A stretch of DNA of 53,277 nt from Deltaproteobacteria bacterium (GTDB taxonomy: Bacteria > Desulfobacterota > Desulfomonilia > Desulfomonilales > Desulfomonilaceae). Positions 1 through 7,421 of the stretch are shown piece by piece. Position 1 is the first letter of the stretch. Each line of letters opens with the position of its first letter. The stretch is taken from assembly GCA_016875095.1 (NCBI GenBank), contig VGSG01000017.1, forward strand, positions 1 to 53,277, in the 5' to 3' direction. Below the pieces are notes generated by a model. It was not told the origin of the DNA, made no database searches, and saw only the letters and a program-made list of their open reading frames with translations. The position numbers were made by a program, and so were the translations under genes.

Positions 1-1037
1 CACAGCGGCGAGGTGAATGGAATACTCCAGCTCCCCCCGATGACCCAAACCGATCTGTTCAACGACGCGTCATACTTGACAAGAGCGGCGCCGAGATCCA
101 CCAACGGCGCAAGGGGAGGCGCCAACGCGAAGGCCGTGCCCTCAACGTCTACCCTAACGGCGGCCTCCAGATAACTCCACTCACCAAATAACCCCAACTC
201 CCCTCCAAACGCCTTGGTCGAGTACCGTGCAAAGACCTCAAGGAACTTGGAAGAGGCGAAAGACCCGTTGAAGATGCTCCACGAGAGTTGGCGTCCTGCC
301 CCAACGATTGGGAAGTTAACATTATCGTTGGAAGATCCTTGGCTGTATGCGGTTCCGGGCACATAGGGAAACCCTTGAATCCCCACCAGGAGGCTACCGT
401 AGTCCAGCACCAGTCCCACCAACGGAATGTAGCTGACGAAGGTAGCGTCCCCAGTATCAGTGCCGGATGCCACTATCTCCCTGATGTTGCGAGCATTCAG
501 GGCGATGGACAGGTTATCATAACGGAATCCGCCCAACAGGAATGCGTTGGATGTCAACCCGTACCTCACCGCAGCCTCCGCGGTCCACCATTGGGTCTTG
601 CCGTCCCACGTCTTATCTCCGGTGGCGCCACCGGGAAACACGGCAAATATTTTCGCGACCTGATCACCCGCGGGGATAAAGTAGGTGGCTCCCAGGAGAA
701 GCCCCATTCGTTCCCCAAAGGGGACTGACGCCAGACCTCCGAGTCTCACACCCTGCAACGGGTAATTCCCCTTGGTGTCCTCAGAATTCCCGTCGGTCGG
801 ACCAGCGGCCACGTAATTGACCGACACTCCGCGACCGCCGAACACATATCCTGCCGTAAGAACGAAACCGGTCGTGACCGGGTTACCATTTGATGGTTGC
901 ACCCCCAAAATGCTTTGACTGGAGAGGAACCCAAGGCTTCCGCTCGGCGTCGCGCCGAACTCCTGGGAAAAGCCTGGGCACGCAAAGGCGAAACAAAACA
1001 GAACGACTCCCACAGCCGCGATTACTCTTGCTTTCAT
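1..1037 (-). CDS. Outer-membrane beta-barrel protein, 3' end cut by window edge
   Basis: Reading the minus strand from the ATG at 1037 gives an open frame with no stop down to base 1, so the C-terminus lies outside the window. Residues 1-25 form a signal peptide: a short basic start, a hydrophobic run and a probable cut after FSQ. The following ~320 visible residues alternate polar and hydrophobic positions and are rich in Gly, Tyr, Phe and Trp, with repeated strand-turn patterns such as VRLGGLASVPFGERMGLLLG. That is what an outer-membrane barrel looks like. No ligand or family can be assigned. A G-rich stretch 8 bases before the ATG could act as ribosome-binding site. It is transcribed away from the DUF364 gene, with 322 bases between them. 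A soluble periplasmic beta protein is a less likely alternative. Confidence 0.72.
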   Translation of the reverse strand, partial: MKARVIAAVGVVLFCFAFACPGFSQEFGATPSGSLGFLSSQSILGVQPSNGNPVTTGFVLTAGYVFGGRGVSVNYVAAGPTDGNSEDTKGNYPLQGVRLGGLASVPFGERMGLLLGATYFIPAGDQVAKIFAVFPGGATGDKTWDGKTQWWTAEAAVRYGLTSNAFLLGGFRYDNLSIALNARNIREIVASGTDTGDATFVSYIPLVGLVLDYGSLLVGIQGFPYVPGTAYSQGSSNDNVNFPIVGAGRQLSWSIFNGSFASSKFLEVFARYSTKAFGGELGLFGEWSYLEAAVRVDVEGTAFALAPPLAPLVDLGAALVKYDASLNRSVWVIGGSWSIPFTSPL

Positions 1038-1359
1038 CAACACATCCCCCCCTGCGGTTCGCTAGGGGCGATCCGCAGGTCCCTCTAAAGCTGAAATTCG
1101 AATATGAGCCCGTATGCTGCTAGAGATACCACGCCCGTATGCCCTTCACAAGAGAAAAAGCGTCGTGTCTTATGATCCTCCGCCCAACAAATCGATGAAG
1201 GAGTCGATCGAAGAATCCAAATTCGGTCATTTGACATGTAGGGTATTGTGCCAATATGTTCGACTCATTATAACCACCTGTGAAGGTCGCTGGGGTATCA
1301 TTCATTTGCCTTAACCGAATAATCCCGCAGCAATATTTTCATAGACAAAGAGGTGAGGC
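1038..1359. other. Divergent intergenic region
   Basis: No gene is supported in these 322 bases. They separate the barrel gene from the DUF364 gene. A 10-base direct repeat, GCCCGTATGC, lies at 1108-1117 and 1133-1142, with starts 25 bases apart. A plus-strand promoter with an inverted repeat follows at 1231-1260. The repeat spacing would put both copies on nearly the same helix face, which suggests a regulator site, but this is inference. Confidence 0.5.
1231..1260 (+). promoter_or_regulatory. Sigma-70 promoter with operator-like inverted repeat
   Basis: TTGACA at 1231-1236 is a perfect -35 box. After 18 bases comes TATGTT at 1255-1260 (4 of 6 matches to the -10 consensus). The spacer holds the inverted repeat TATTG-TGC-CAATA (1244-1256), which overlaps the -10 box, a common place for a repressor. 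The next gene is the DUF364 protein at 1360. The regulator is unknown; ArsR or NikR, encoded just downstream, are candidates only by proximity. Confidence 0.45.
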
Positions 1360-2184
1360 ATGGGCGTGCTCGGAGAGGCGGCTGCCATCGCAAGAGAGAG
1401 ATTGGGGCATGAAGCGGAGGATCTCACCGTAGACCGTCTGGTCGTCGGCCTGTTCTTCACGGGTGTCAAGTTATCCAACGGAGCCGCTGGAGTAAGTTTC
1501 ACTCCCATAAAAGAAATCCCGGAAGCCGTCTGCTGCCCGACCTCCGCTGCCAGGGCCTTTGATCCGACGCGCGTTCGCGGGACCAAGGTGAAGAGCCTTC
1601 TGGGCGCATTGAAATCCAAGGAGCCAATTAAGACCGCGGTTGCAATCGCGGCTCTCAATGCCCTTAGCGCAACATGCTGGACGCGAGGGTTGACCGGCGG
1701 ACATGCCGTGAAGGAGCGAATGGACGCGCTTGAAGCCGTCAAGATGCCTCGCGACAAGTCAGTGGCCCTGGTGGGAGCATTCATACCCACTCTGAGAGCG
1801 CTCAAGAAGCGCGGCGGCCAATGGTGGGTTGTTGAGCAGGACCCACGCACTCTCCGCGAAGACGAACTGACTCATTACGTTCCGGCCGAGCAGTCAGACG
1901 AGGTTATCCGACAAGCGGATGTCCTGATAGTGACGGGCGTGACGCTTATTAACCATACGCTGGAGCCGATCCTCCGCTCAGCAAAAGCCGGCGCGGAAAT
2001 CGCCGTAATAGGACCGACCGCGAGCCTGCTTCCTGAACCTCTGTTCCGACGCGGGGTGCGAGTAGTGGGCGGCGTGCGAGTCAACAAGCCGGATGAAGTT
2101 CTCGATGTGTTGGCATCGGGCGGATCAGGATATCACCTCTTCGACGATCTCGCGGTGCGGATCGTTATCGAACGTGAGCCATAG
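1360..2184 (+). CDS. DUF364-family protein, putative heavy-metal chelation
   Basis: This 274-residue cytosolic protein resembles the DUF364 family with its DUF4213 N-terminal partner. The N-terminal part (about 1-110) contains the family-like GLFFTGVKLSNGAAGVSFTP stretch. The C-terminal half (about 130-265) looks like a Rossmann-type fold with VLIVTGVTLINHTLEPIL and AEIAVIGPTASLLPEPLF. The family is often called putative heavy-metal chelating; its reaction is not established. Cysteines near residues 53-54 (VCCPTS) and about 107 could bind metal. The ATG is preceded by GAGGTGAGG at proper spacing. The downstream neighbours ArsR and NikR both belong to families that often sense metals, which supports a metal-linked or tetrapyrrole/cofactor-linked role without proving it. 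Confidence 0.75.
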   Translation: MGVLGEAAAIARERLGHEAEDLTVDRLVVGLFFTGVKLSNGAAGVSFTPIKEIPEAVCCPTSAARAFDPTRVRGTKVKSLLGALKSKEPIKTAVAIAALNALSATCWTRGLTGGHAVKERMDALEAVKMPRDKSVALVGAFIPTLRALKKRGGQWWVVEQDPRTLREDELTHYVPAEQSDEVIRQADVLIVTGVTLINHTLEPILRSAKAGAEIAVIGPTASLLPEPLFRRGVRVVGGVRVNKPDEVLDVLASGGSGYHLFDDLAVRIVIEREP

Positions 2185-2228
2185 CCCTTATGCCCGGGGA
2201 ATGAAGAGCGTTGCGCGGAAAAAGTTTC

Positions 2229-2266
2229 TTGACGGAACGAGTATATTCAGATATATCTATATATAG
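2229..2266 (+). promoter_or_regulatory. AT-rich promoter with two overlapping palindromes
   Basis: TTGACG (2229-2234), a 17-base spacer and TATATC (2252-2257) fit a sigma-70 promoter. Over the -10 region lie two perfect 10-base palindromes sharing two bases: AGATATATCT (2249-2258) and CTATATATAG (2257-2266). The ArsR-family repressor gene lies downstream, and autoregulation through such AT-rich palindromes is common in that family. That this is its operator is inference. Confidence 0.45.
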
Positions 2267-2274
2267 AATGAAGA

Positions 2275-2409
2275 GGCGGGACTCCCGCGTATGAAGCCTG
2301 GACCGCTCCAGGTTCGCCGGGAGGATAAGGAGCAGCAGTGGAGATCTGGATACTTGTTCTTGCACTTGCTGGGTGGTTTGTCCTGAACCGGTGGATACTC
2401 CCGCGTATG
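2275..2409 (+). repeat. Leader hairpins and a 13-base direct repeat
   Basis: Two small hairpins follow the promoter: GCGGGA-C-TCCCGC at 2275-2287 and CCTGGA-CCGC-TCCAGG at 2297-2312. The 13-mer ACTCCCGCGTATG occurs at 2281-2293 and again at 2397-2409, the second copy inside the small peptide gene. These could shape the leader mRNA or be protein-binding sites. No known riboswitch was recognised. Confidence 0.35.
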
Positions 2410-2424
2410 GGGGTTTCCACCTGA
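2338..2424 (+). CDS. 28-residue single-helix membrane peptide
   Basis: A GTG start at 2338 opens a 28-codon frame ending with TGA at 2422-2424. It is preceded by AAGGAG five bases upstream, a near-ideal ribosome-binding site. The product starts MEIWILVLALAGWF, a hydrophobic stretch long enough for one membrane helix (residues 3-21). It ends in a short basic tail, NRWILPRMGVST, so the C-terminus is probably cytoplasmic. It sits between the promoter at 2229 and the ArsR gene, so it is likely co-transcribed with the repressor. Small hydrophobic proteins of this kind are easily missed by annotation. The function is not known; the ribosome-binding site, helix and operon position argue it is translated. 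Confidence 0.55.
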   Translation: MEIWILVLALAGWFVLNRWILPRMGVST

Positions 2425-2515
2425 ATGAGCGCCTCATGCGCTCCCGGTCCCGGGAACGAGAGCAAGAATCGTGAAGAGGGGAAGATCGAAAGACCAGGGC
2501 AGGGGTGATAGAGAG

Positions 2516-2896
2516 ATGGCAGCGCTGGAAACCGACGTGAGCAGTCCAACTTCTGAGGAGATGGACAGGCTTTTTGCGGAAATAAAGAAGAAGGATTTCA
2601 GCGAAAGAGCCGGTATTTTCAAGGCGCTCGGACACCCCATTCGCCTGAAGATCGTGTACGGTCTCGTGAAGGTCGGGGGCTGCAACGTGAAGAACATGCA
2701 GGCGTGCCTCGGACTGAACCAAGCCACTGTGTCACAACACCTCATCCATTTGAAGAGCCGAGGCGTGATTCAATCAACTCGCCAAGGTTTGGAAATGATC
2801 TATACCGTTACCAATCCGGTGGCCCAGTGCATAATCGAGAGCATCGAAGAGCAAGAAAAACAGGCGGAAGAACCAAAAGTTAAAGCCGTGGGCTAA
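2516..2896 (+). CDS. ArsR/SmtB-family transcriptional repressor
   Basis: This is a 126-residue winged-helix regulator. The ArsR core runs from about residue 33 to 100, with FKALGHPIRLKIVYGL as the first helices, LNQATVSQHLIHLKSRGV as the recognition helix-turn-helix, and VIQSTRQGLEMIYTV as the beta wing. Cys56, Cys64 and Cys105 could sense thiols, metals or redox state, but the classical ELCVCDL arsenic box is absent. I chose the ATG at 2516 because it follows AGGGGTGAT, close to the full anti-Shine-Dalgarno complement. A GTG at 2471 would add 15 residues but has a weak site. It follows the membrane micropeptide and precedes nikR. It probably controls the palindromic promoter at 2229. Confidence 0.85.
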   Translation: MAALETDVSSPTSEEMDRLFAEIKKKDFSERAGIFKALGHPIRLKIVYGLVKVGGCNVKNMQACLGLNQATVSQHLIHLKSRGVIQSTRQGLEMIYTVTNPVAQCIIESIEEQEKQAEEPKVKAVG

Positions 2897-2999
2897 CGGC
2901 GGCCCGGGTTGGCCGCCCTTCGCCCGAGTCCATTTCGATTCACAATTGTCGATTTTCGCGACAGACCCACCTCAACGGCGCTATTCCCCAAAACCGAGT

Positions 3000-3028
3000 C
3001 TGGCAATTCGGCCCTATTCATGTATACT
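3000..3028 (+). promoter_or_regulatory. Promoter for nikR
   Basis: CTGGCA (3000-3005), 17 bases and TATACT (3023-3028) give a plausible sigma-70 promoter, 70 bases before the nikR ATG. The -10 box matches 5 of 6 consensus positions. No clear NikR operator (GTGTTAC half-sites) was found here. Confidence 0.4.
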
Positions 3029-3097
3029 TGCTTTTTATTCCCGACCGCGCTCAGGGCGCCAGGGGGTAACTGCCCACGTAATTGGAAGGAAAGAGTA

Positions 3098-3517
3098 ATG
3101 GCTGACTTGGTCAGGTTTGGGGTATCGATTCCGGACGACCTGCTGGAAAAATTCGATTCTCTGATCGTAGGCCAGGGGTACACCAACCGGTCTGAGGCGA
3201 TCAGAGATCTGATTAGGGACAGACTTGTTGAAAACCAGTGGACCGCGTCCGATCACGAGGTCGTGGGCACGGTTACGGTGGTGTACGATCACGAGCGGAG
3301 CGAACTAGCGCAGAAGCTCACGGAGATACAGCACAAGAAGCATCAGCTCATCATATCTGCGGTCCACGTCCACCTGGACGCGCATAACTGCCTGGAAGTG
3401 CTCATCATGCGGGGAAGCTCGGATGACGTGAGAAAAGTTGGGGAGTTGCTCATATCGACCCGTGGAGTGAAACACGGGAAGATCACCATGACGACCACCG
3501 GCTCGGAAATTGAGTAA
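3098..3517 (+). CDS. nikR: Nickel-responsive regulator NikR
   Basis: This 139-residue protein has the full NikR layout. An N-terminal ribbon-helix-helix DNA-binding domain (about 1-48, [18 protein letters not shown]) is followed by the ACT-like C-terminal domain that tetramerises and binds Ni(II). All four nickel ligands known from E. coli NikR (His76, His87, His89, Cys95) are present at constant offset: His79, His90, His92 and Cys98. It should therefore be a real nickel sensor that represses uptake or related genes when nickel is abundant. The ATG at 3098 follows AAGGAAAGAG at suitable spacing. Its own promoter lies at 3000-3028. No nickel transporter is next to it, so its targets lie elsewhere or are neighbours such as the DUF364 gene. 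Confidence 0.93.
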   Translation: MADLVRFGVSIPDDLLEKFDSLIVGQGYTNRSEAIRDLIRDRLVENQWTASDHEVVGTVTVVYDHERSELAQKLTEIQHKKHQLIISAVHVHLDAHNCLEVLIMRGSSDDVRKVGELLISTRGVKHGKITMTTTGSEIE

Positions 3518-3635
3518 TTCTCATCGCGTTTGGCAGATTCCCGCTGCCGCATTGGAGCGCTCCGGTGAGCCATAGTCCACGAACGCCGCACATCCCGGGG
3601 CCCTTTGGGTCACCGAGCGCGACCTCTGAATTGAA

Positions 3636-4694
3636 TCACATATAAACTCTGGAATAAGGAATAGGGCGAGCATCCTTGCTCGAGGGAGGGGGAACGAGGA
3701 GTTGCAGGTCAACCCTGGTCCAGGAGTAGTCCGCATTCAGTTCGCGCAGCTTGCCGTCCGCAGGGGGCAACGAGTGCTCGTTGTGCTTGTAGGTCACCAA
3801 GAAAATGCCCACGCCGTAATGGGGTGTTTTTTCAAGTAAATAGGTCGAGACGAACTGCTTTTCACGCATTCCCACCGCCCTTGCCAGCTCGCGCAGGTCC
3901 TTTGGGGTTATAGGAATAAGGACGTACTTCTGAATGCCGCTTTCGGACAAGCGGTACAGCGTCCGGGCTTCCGCCGATGACACGTAGACGGTGGATATGA
4001 AGTCAAATTGGGCCATGAACTGCTTTGCTACCAGCGCAGCGGTCCGTCTCCCTCCGGCGGAGTGGTGGAAGCCGTAGTATTCGTAGAGCTTTTGTTGGAG
4101 GGCGTCCGCCAATCTTTCGCCCTTTTCATAGAGGTCTTTGGAGATGTATCTCAGGCGTCGGGCCAGGTCCTCGGCCGCATCAGCCACCGGCCAATCTATC
4201 CGCACGTGGAAGTGGGAGAGCGCAAAGCGGTATCTGGACTTGAGCGTGTGGTCTCGCTGGATGAGGACCGCGAAGTCGGATTCGAGCAGATGCGTGAGCA
4301 GCCCTGGGAAGTCCGTGTCATCGAAGAAACGCATTCGTTGCTGAAAGACATCCCGCAGGTCAAAAGGGGCCAAGCTCGCCACGTTTTCTTTGGTAGCTTT
4401 GTTCGAGTCGAAAAACCGGATGTGATTCCTACACTCAGGGGGGACGGCTTCTTCATTGAAGACCGCCATGAAGTGGCGCTGTTCCGCACACTCGGGGGAA
4501 ACAACCCTGGCGCGGGGCTTCAGTTCGCGCATCTCTACGAAAGGATACTCCTTTCCCGTCTCTCTAAACGCGGTGTACGATTTCACCAGGGATTCATGGA
4601 CCAGGAGCGCGTCCAATTCGTCTCGGAGAAAAAAATAGAGGCATCGACGGTAGCGTTCGTTCCATGAAATCTCATTCCGCCCCAGAAAGGACAT
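3636..4694 (-). CDS. Unrecognised 352-residue cytosolic protein
   Basis: I do not recognise this family. The protein is soluble, charged and without signal peptide or membrane helices. Stretches such as WNERYRRCLYFFLRDELDAL near the start and LARRLRYISKDLYEKGERLA in the middle are likely helical. Segments such as KYVLIPITPKDL and YGVGIFLVTYKHNE look like beta strands of a C-terminal alpha/beta domain. The frame is open further upstream, but the ATG at 4694 follows GAGGAG at good spacing. A second ATG at about 4727 lacks a good site, and longer starts would run into the divergent S1 gene. TTGAGT/TAACGT boxes at 4729-4757 could be its promoter. It is divergent from the S1-domain gene and convergent with nikR. 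Confidence 0.7.
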   Translation of the reverse strand: MSFLGRNEISWNERYRRCLYFFLRDELDALLVHESLVKSYTAFRETGKEYPFVEMRELKPRARVVSPECAEQRHFMAVFNEEAVPPECRNHIRFFDSNKATKENVASLAPFDLRDVFQQRMRFFDDTDFPGLLTHLLESDFAVLIQRDHTLKSRYRFALSHFHVRIDWPVADAAEDLARRLRYISKDLYEKGERLADALQQKLYEYYGFHHSAGGRRTAALVAKQFMAQFDFISTVYVSSAEARTLYRLSESGIQKYVLIPITPKDLRELARAVGMREKQFVSTYLLEKTPHYGVGIFLVTYKHNEHSLPPADGKLRELNADYSWTRVDLQLLVPPPSSKDARPIPYSRVYM

Positions 4695-4728
4695 TGGCTC
4701 CTCGTCTCTTTTTGGTAATGACATTCTC

Positions 4729-4757
4729 ACGTTATCACAAGATCGATCACGACTCAA
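4729..4757 (-). promoter_or_regulatory. Weak promoter candidate for the 352-residue gene
   Basis: On the minus strand, TTGAGT (4752-4757) and TAACGT (4729-4734) are separated by 17 bases and lie 35 bases before the chosen start. The -10 box is poor (3 of 6 matches), so this is tentative. Confidence 0.25.
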
Positions 4758-4825
4758 CGGACCGGCGTCTCCGTCACGTTGGGGACAAAGCTTCATCGCG
4801 AGACCGGCCCTGAGGGACGCTCGTC

Positions 4826-4854
4826 TTGAAAGGGGCCAAGAAAACAGGTAACAA
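4826..4854 (+). promoter_or_regulatory. Promoter candidate for the S1-domain gene
   Basis: TTGAAA (4826-4831), 17 bases and TAACAA (4849-4854) precede the ATG at 4887 by 32 bases. The -35 box is good and the -10 box weak. Confidence 0.3.
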
Positions 4855-4886
4855 TAGAAAAAACCCGATGGACGAAAGGACTTGGC

Positions 4887-6380
4887 ATGGTAGACCAGGA
4901 CTCGACCCGCTCCCGGCTGGGCCGCGGGACGTCTTCCGAGGCTGAAGGCTGGTCGGACGGAGCCGTGGAGGACCAGCATGATGATTTTGCGGAGCTCTTG
5001 AACGCGAACGAGTCCCTCCGGGACATAGTGGTTCAGAAAGACGCGAAAACAGAAGGAACGATCGTGTCAATCGGCCAAGAATGGATCTTCGTTGATATAG
5101 GCGCTAAGACCGAAGGAGTGATTGCCCGAGAAGACCTGTTGGATGAAGAGAGAAATCTTTCCGTGGCGGTAGGCGATAGCTTGACTGCTTATGTGGTGAG
5201 CACCCGAGACGGGGAAATCCGCCTGAGCGTCAAAATGACCGCGGCAGCCGGCGAGGAGGCATTCCGAGACGCCTACCGAGCTGGAATTCCGGTGGAAGGG
5301 GTGGTAAAGGGCGAACGGAAAGGCGGCTATACCGTTTCTGTCTTCGGGAAGGAGACCTTTTGCCCCTATTCTCAGATGGATTTGCGGGCCGGCGGGAAAC
5401 CCGAGGATTACATCAACAAGCGCTTCGCATTCCGTATTACTGAATATTCTGAAAGAGGCCGCAATGTGGTGCTCTCAAGGCGGGAGATCCTCCAAGAGGA
5501 TCGGGAGCTGCAGCTTGCTCAATTGCGTCAGACCTTGGAGGTAGGCGATGTGCTGGAGGGCGTTGTAAAGAAATTAGCCAAATTCGGCGCTTTCGTGGAC
5601 ATTGGCGGCGCAGAGGGACTCATCCCCCTCTCCGAATTGTCTTGGCGCCGGGTAGAAGATCCGGCTGAAGTCCTGCAAGTGGGCCAGCGGCTCAACGTGA
5701 AGGTCCTGAGTATTGATTGGGGAAACGGCCGCATCTCCCTGAGTCGCAAGCAGACCCTCGATGATCCGTGGCTCACGGTTGCGGATCGCTTCCCTGAAGG
5801 GAAGAGCGTGCTGGGCAGAGTGACGCGGCTGGCAAACTTTGGGGCGTTCGTGGAATTGGAGCCTGGGGTGGAAGGGCTGGTGCATATTTCGGAAATCGGA
5901 GCAGGTCGGAGGATAAGCCACCCCCGAGAGGCGCTCAATGAAGGAGATCAGGTGGAAGTGCGGGTTCTTTCGTCGGACCCGGCGTCTCGGCGCATCAGTC
6001 TTGAAATGCAAAAGCCCGATGCGCAGGGCTCTGAGGAATACGCGCGACTGAATCCAGGGGATGTGGTTCAGGGAACCGTGGAAGCTGTGAAAGACTACGG
6101 CGTCTTTGTCAGCTTACCCGGCGGAAGGACCGGCCTGCTTCATGTATCCGAGATCGCGGACGGCAGGACGGGAGATTTGAGGAGGCGCTTTGCCGCAGGC
6201 GAAGCGCTTGACGTTGAAGTGCTGAGCGTCGATCCGGACAGCAATAAGATCTCTTTGAGCGCCAGAAGTCTGAAGGAACGCCGGGAAGAGTCCCAGTTCA
6301 AGGATTTCAAGCGTAGCGGAGCGGGAGGTGATTCGCTTGGCACGCTCGGTGACATTCTCAAGGACAAGCTAAGAAAATAG
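4887..6380 (+). CDS. Five-domain S1 RNA-binding protein, ribosomal protein S1-like
   Basis: This 497-residue protein is built from five consecutive S1 (OB-fold) RNA-binding domains: about 41-110, 122-190, 206-275, 291-362 and 377-450. Each has the typical VxGxVxxxxxxGxFVxxGxxEGLxHxSE pattern. The third to fifth (KKLAKFGAFVDIGGAEGLIP, TRLANFGAFVELEPGVEGLV, EAVKDYGVFVSLPGGRTGLL) are the most canonical and the second the most divergent. Bacterial S1 usually has six domains, so this is either a shortened S1 or an S1 paralogue that binds mRNA on the 30S subunit. The first 40 residues are acidic and disordered, and the last 40 are charged. The ATG follows AAGGA at six bases. It lies directly upstream of the ABC exporter genes. 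Confidence 0.88.
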   Translation: MVDQDSTRSRLGRGTSSEAEGWSDGAVEDQHDDFAELLNANESLRDIVVQKDAKTEGTIVSIGQEWIFVDIGAKTEGVIAREDLLDEERNLSVAVGDSLTAYVVSTRDGEIRLSVKMTAAAGEEAFRDAYRAGIPVEGVVKGERKGGYTVSVFGKETFCPYSQMDLRAGGKPEDYINKRFAFRITEYSERGRNVVLSRREILQEDRELQLAQLRQTLEVGDVLEGVVKKLAKFGAFVDIGGAEGLIPLSELSWRRVEDPAEVLQVGQRLNVKVLSIDWGNGRISLSRKQTLDDPWLTVADRFPEGKSVLGRVTRLANFGAFVELEPGVEGLVHISEIGAGRRISHPREALNEGDQVEVRVLSSDPASRRISLEMQKPDAQGSEEYARLNPGDVVQGTVEAVKDYGVFVSLPGGRTGLLHVSEIADGRTGDLRRRFAAGEALDVEVLSVDPDSNKISLSARSLKERREESQFKDFKRSGAGGDSLGTLGDILKDKLRK

Positions 6381-6434
6381 ATCTCTGGGGGCTGCGTCTC
6401 CGGAGCATCGAGGAGGCTCGCCTCGGCTCACACC

Positions 6435-7421
6435 ATAATCACGGTCGCAGGTCTCACAAAGAGGTTCGGCCACACAACCGCCCTGGACAACGTCGATTTG
6501 GGAATCGAACAGGGGGAATTATTTGGTCTCCTGGGTCCTAATGGCGCGGGCAAAACCACCCTTATCAGCGTTCTCTCCACCATTGTCAGGCCGACTACGG
6601 GCCACGCCACGGTTTGCGGGCATGACGTGGGCCGCGATCAGGATGCGGTTCGCAAGTGTATCGGCGTGGTATTCCAAGATCCGAGCCTGGACGACGAACT
6701 CACCGGCGAGGAAAACCTGGATTTTCACGGAAGGCTTTACGGAATTGACGCGGAAACGAGGGCGCGGCGCATTGACGAGGTGTTGGATCTTGTGGAGCTT
6801 ATCGACCGCCGCCACGACTTGGTGAAGACCTATTCGGGAGGAATGCGGAGGAGGCTGGAAATTGCCCGAGGGCTCCTGCATAGGCCGGAAGTTCTGTTCC
6901 TCGATGAACCTACCCTGGGTCTTGACCCCCAGACCAGACGCAGAATTTGGAACCATATCCTGGACCTCAAGGACTCGTATGGCACGACGATCATCCTGAC
7001 TACCCATTACATGGACGAGGCCGATCAGCTCTGCTCTCGGATAGCCATTATCGACCACGGCAAGATTATCGCTTTGGACACCCCGGAGGCTATGAAGGCA
7101 GCCCTTGGCGGGGATCTGCTCGAACTGGGAATCGCCGATCCCGATCCGGAATTCGTCAAGACGATCCGGAGCGTCCCAGAGGTTGCCCAAGTGTCGGTTC
7201 AGGAAGACAAACTCATGGTAACGGTTGAAAATGGAGAATCCTTCATACCAAGGCTCCTCTCCTACGCTCATGACCACGATGCGCCCATAGGATGGGTGTC
7301 TATGAGAAAGCCGAATCTGGAGGACGTGTTCATCAACCTCACCGGGCGTGAAATCAGGGACGAGGCTATCAAAGAGCCCGGCGACCGCATACGGATTTTC
7401 CTGAGGCGAAAGAACAAATGA
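6435..7421 (+). CDS. ABC-2 exporter ATPase, DrrA/CcmA type
   Basis: This is the nucleotide-binding subunit of an ABC-2 exporter. It shows Walker A (LLGPNGAGKTTL), the Q-loop region (VVFQDPSLDDELTGEENL), the ABC signature (YSGGMRRRLEIARGLLHRP), Walker B (VLFLDEPTLGLDPQ) and the H-loop (ILTTHYMDEADQLC). The C-terminal region ending RKPNLEDVFINLTGRE is typical of DrrA-type drug or polysaccharide exporters. The start is odd. Homology requires the protein to begin around ITVAGLTKRFG, but there is no ATG, GTG or TTG in frame between the upstream stop at 6378-6380 and the TTG at 6498, which would delete the first strand. I place the start at the ATA at 6435 (ATC at 6438 is equivalent). The stop overlaps the permease start (ATGA). 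Confidence 0.85.
   Translation: MITVAGLTKRFGHTTALDNVDLGIEQGELFGLLGPNGAGKTTLISVLSTIVRPTTGHATVCGHDVGRDQDAVRKCIGVVFQDPSLDDELTGEENLDFHGRLYGIDAETRARRIDEVLDLVELIDRRHDLVKTYSGGMRRRLEIARGLLHRPEVLFLDEPTLGLDPQTRRRIWNHILDLKDSYGTTIILTTHYMDEADQLCSRIAIIDHGKIIALDTPEAMKAALGGDLLELGIADPDPEFVKTIRSVPEVAQVSVQEDKLMVTVENGESFIPRLLSYAHDHDAPIGWVSMRKPNLEDVFINLTGREIRDEAIKEPGDRIRIFLRRKNK

Noticed and set aside
288-728. A 146-codon plus-strand frame over the left edge
   Set aside because: It lies opposite the minus-strand barrel gene that has a signal peptide and beta pattern; it has no ribosome-binding site or domain.
3636-4979. A longer 447-residue version of the unrecognised protein
   Set aside because: The extra N-terminus would overlap the divergent S1 gene and its promoter, while the shorter start has a GAGGAG site.
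6378-6380. TAG as a pyrrolysine or read-through codon fusing the S1 protein to the ABC ATPase
   Set aside because: Both products are complete and independent families, and sharing a frame has a one-in-three chance. No pyrrolysine insertion context was seen.
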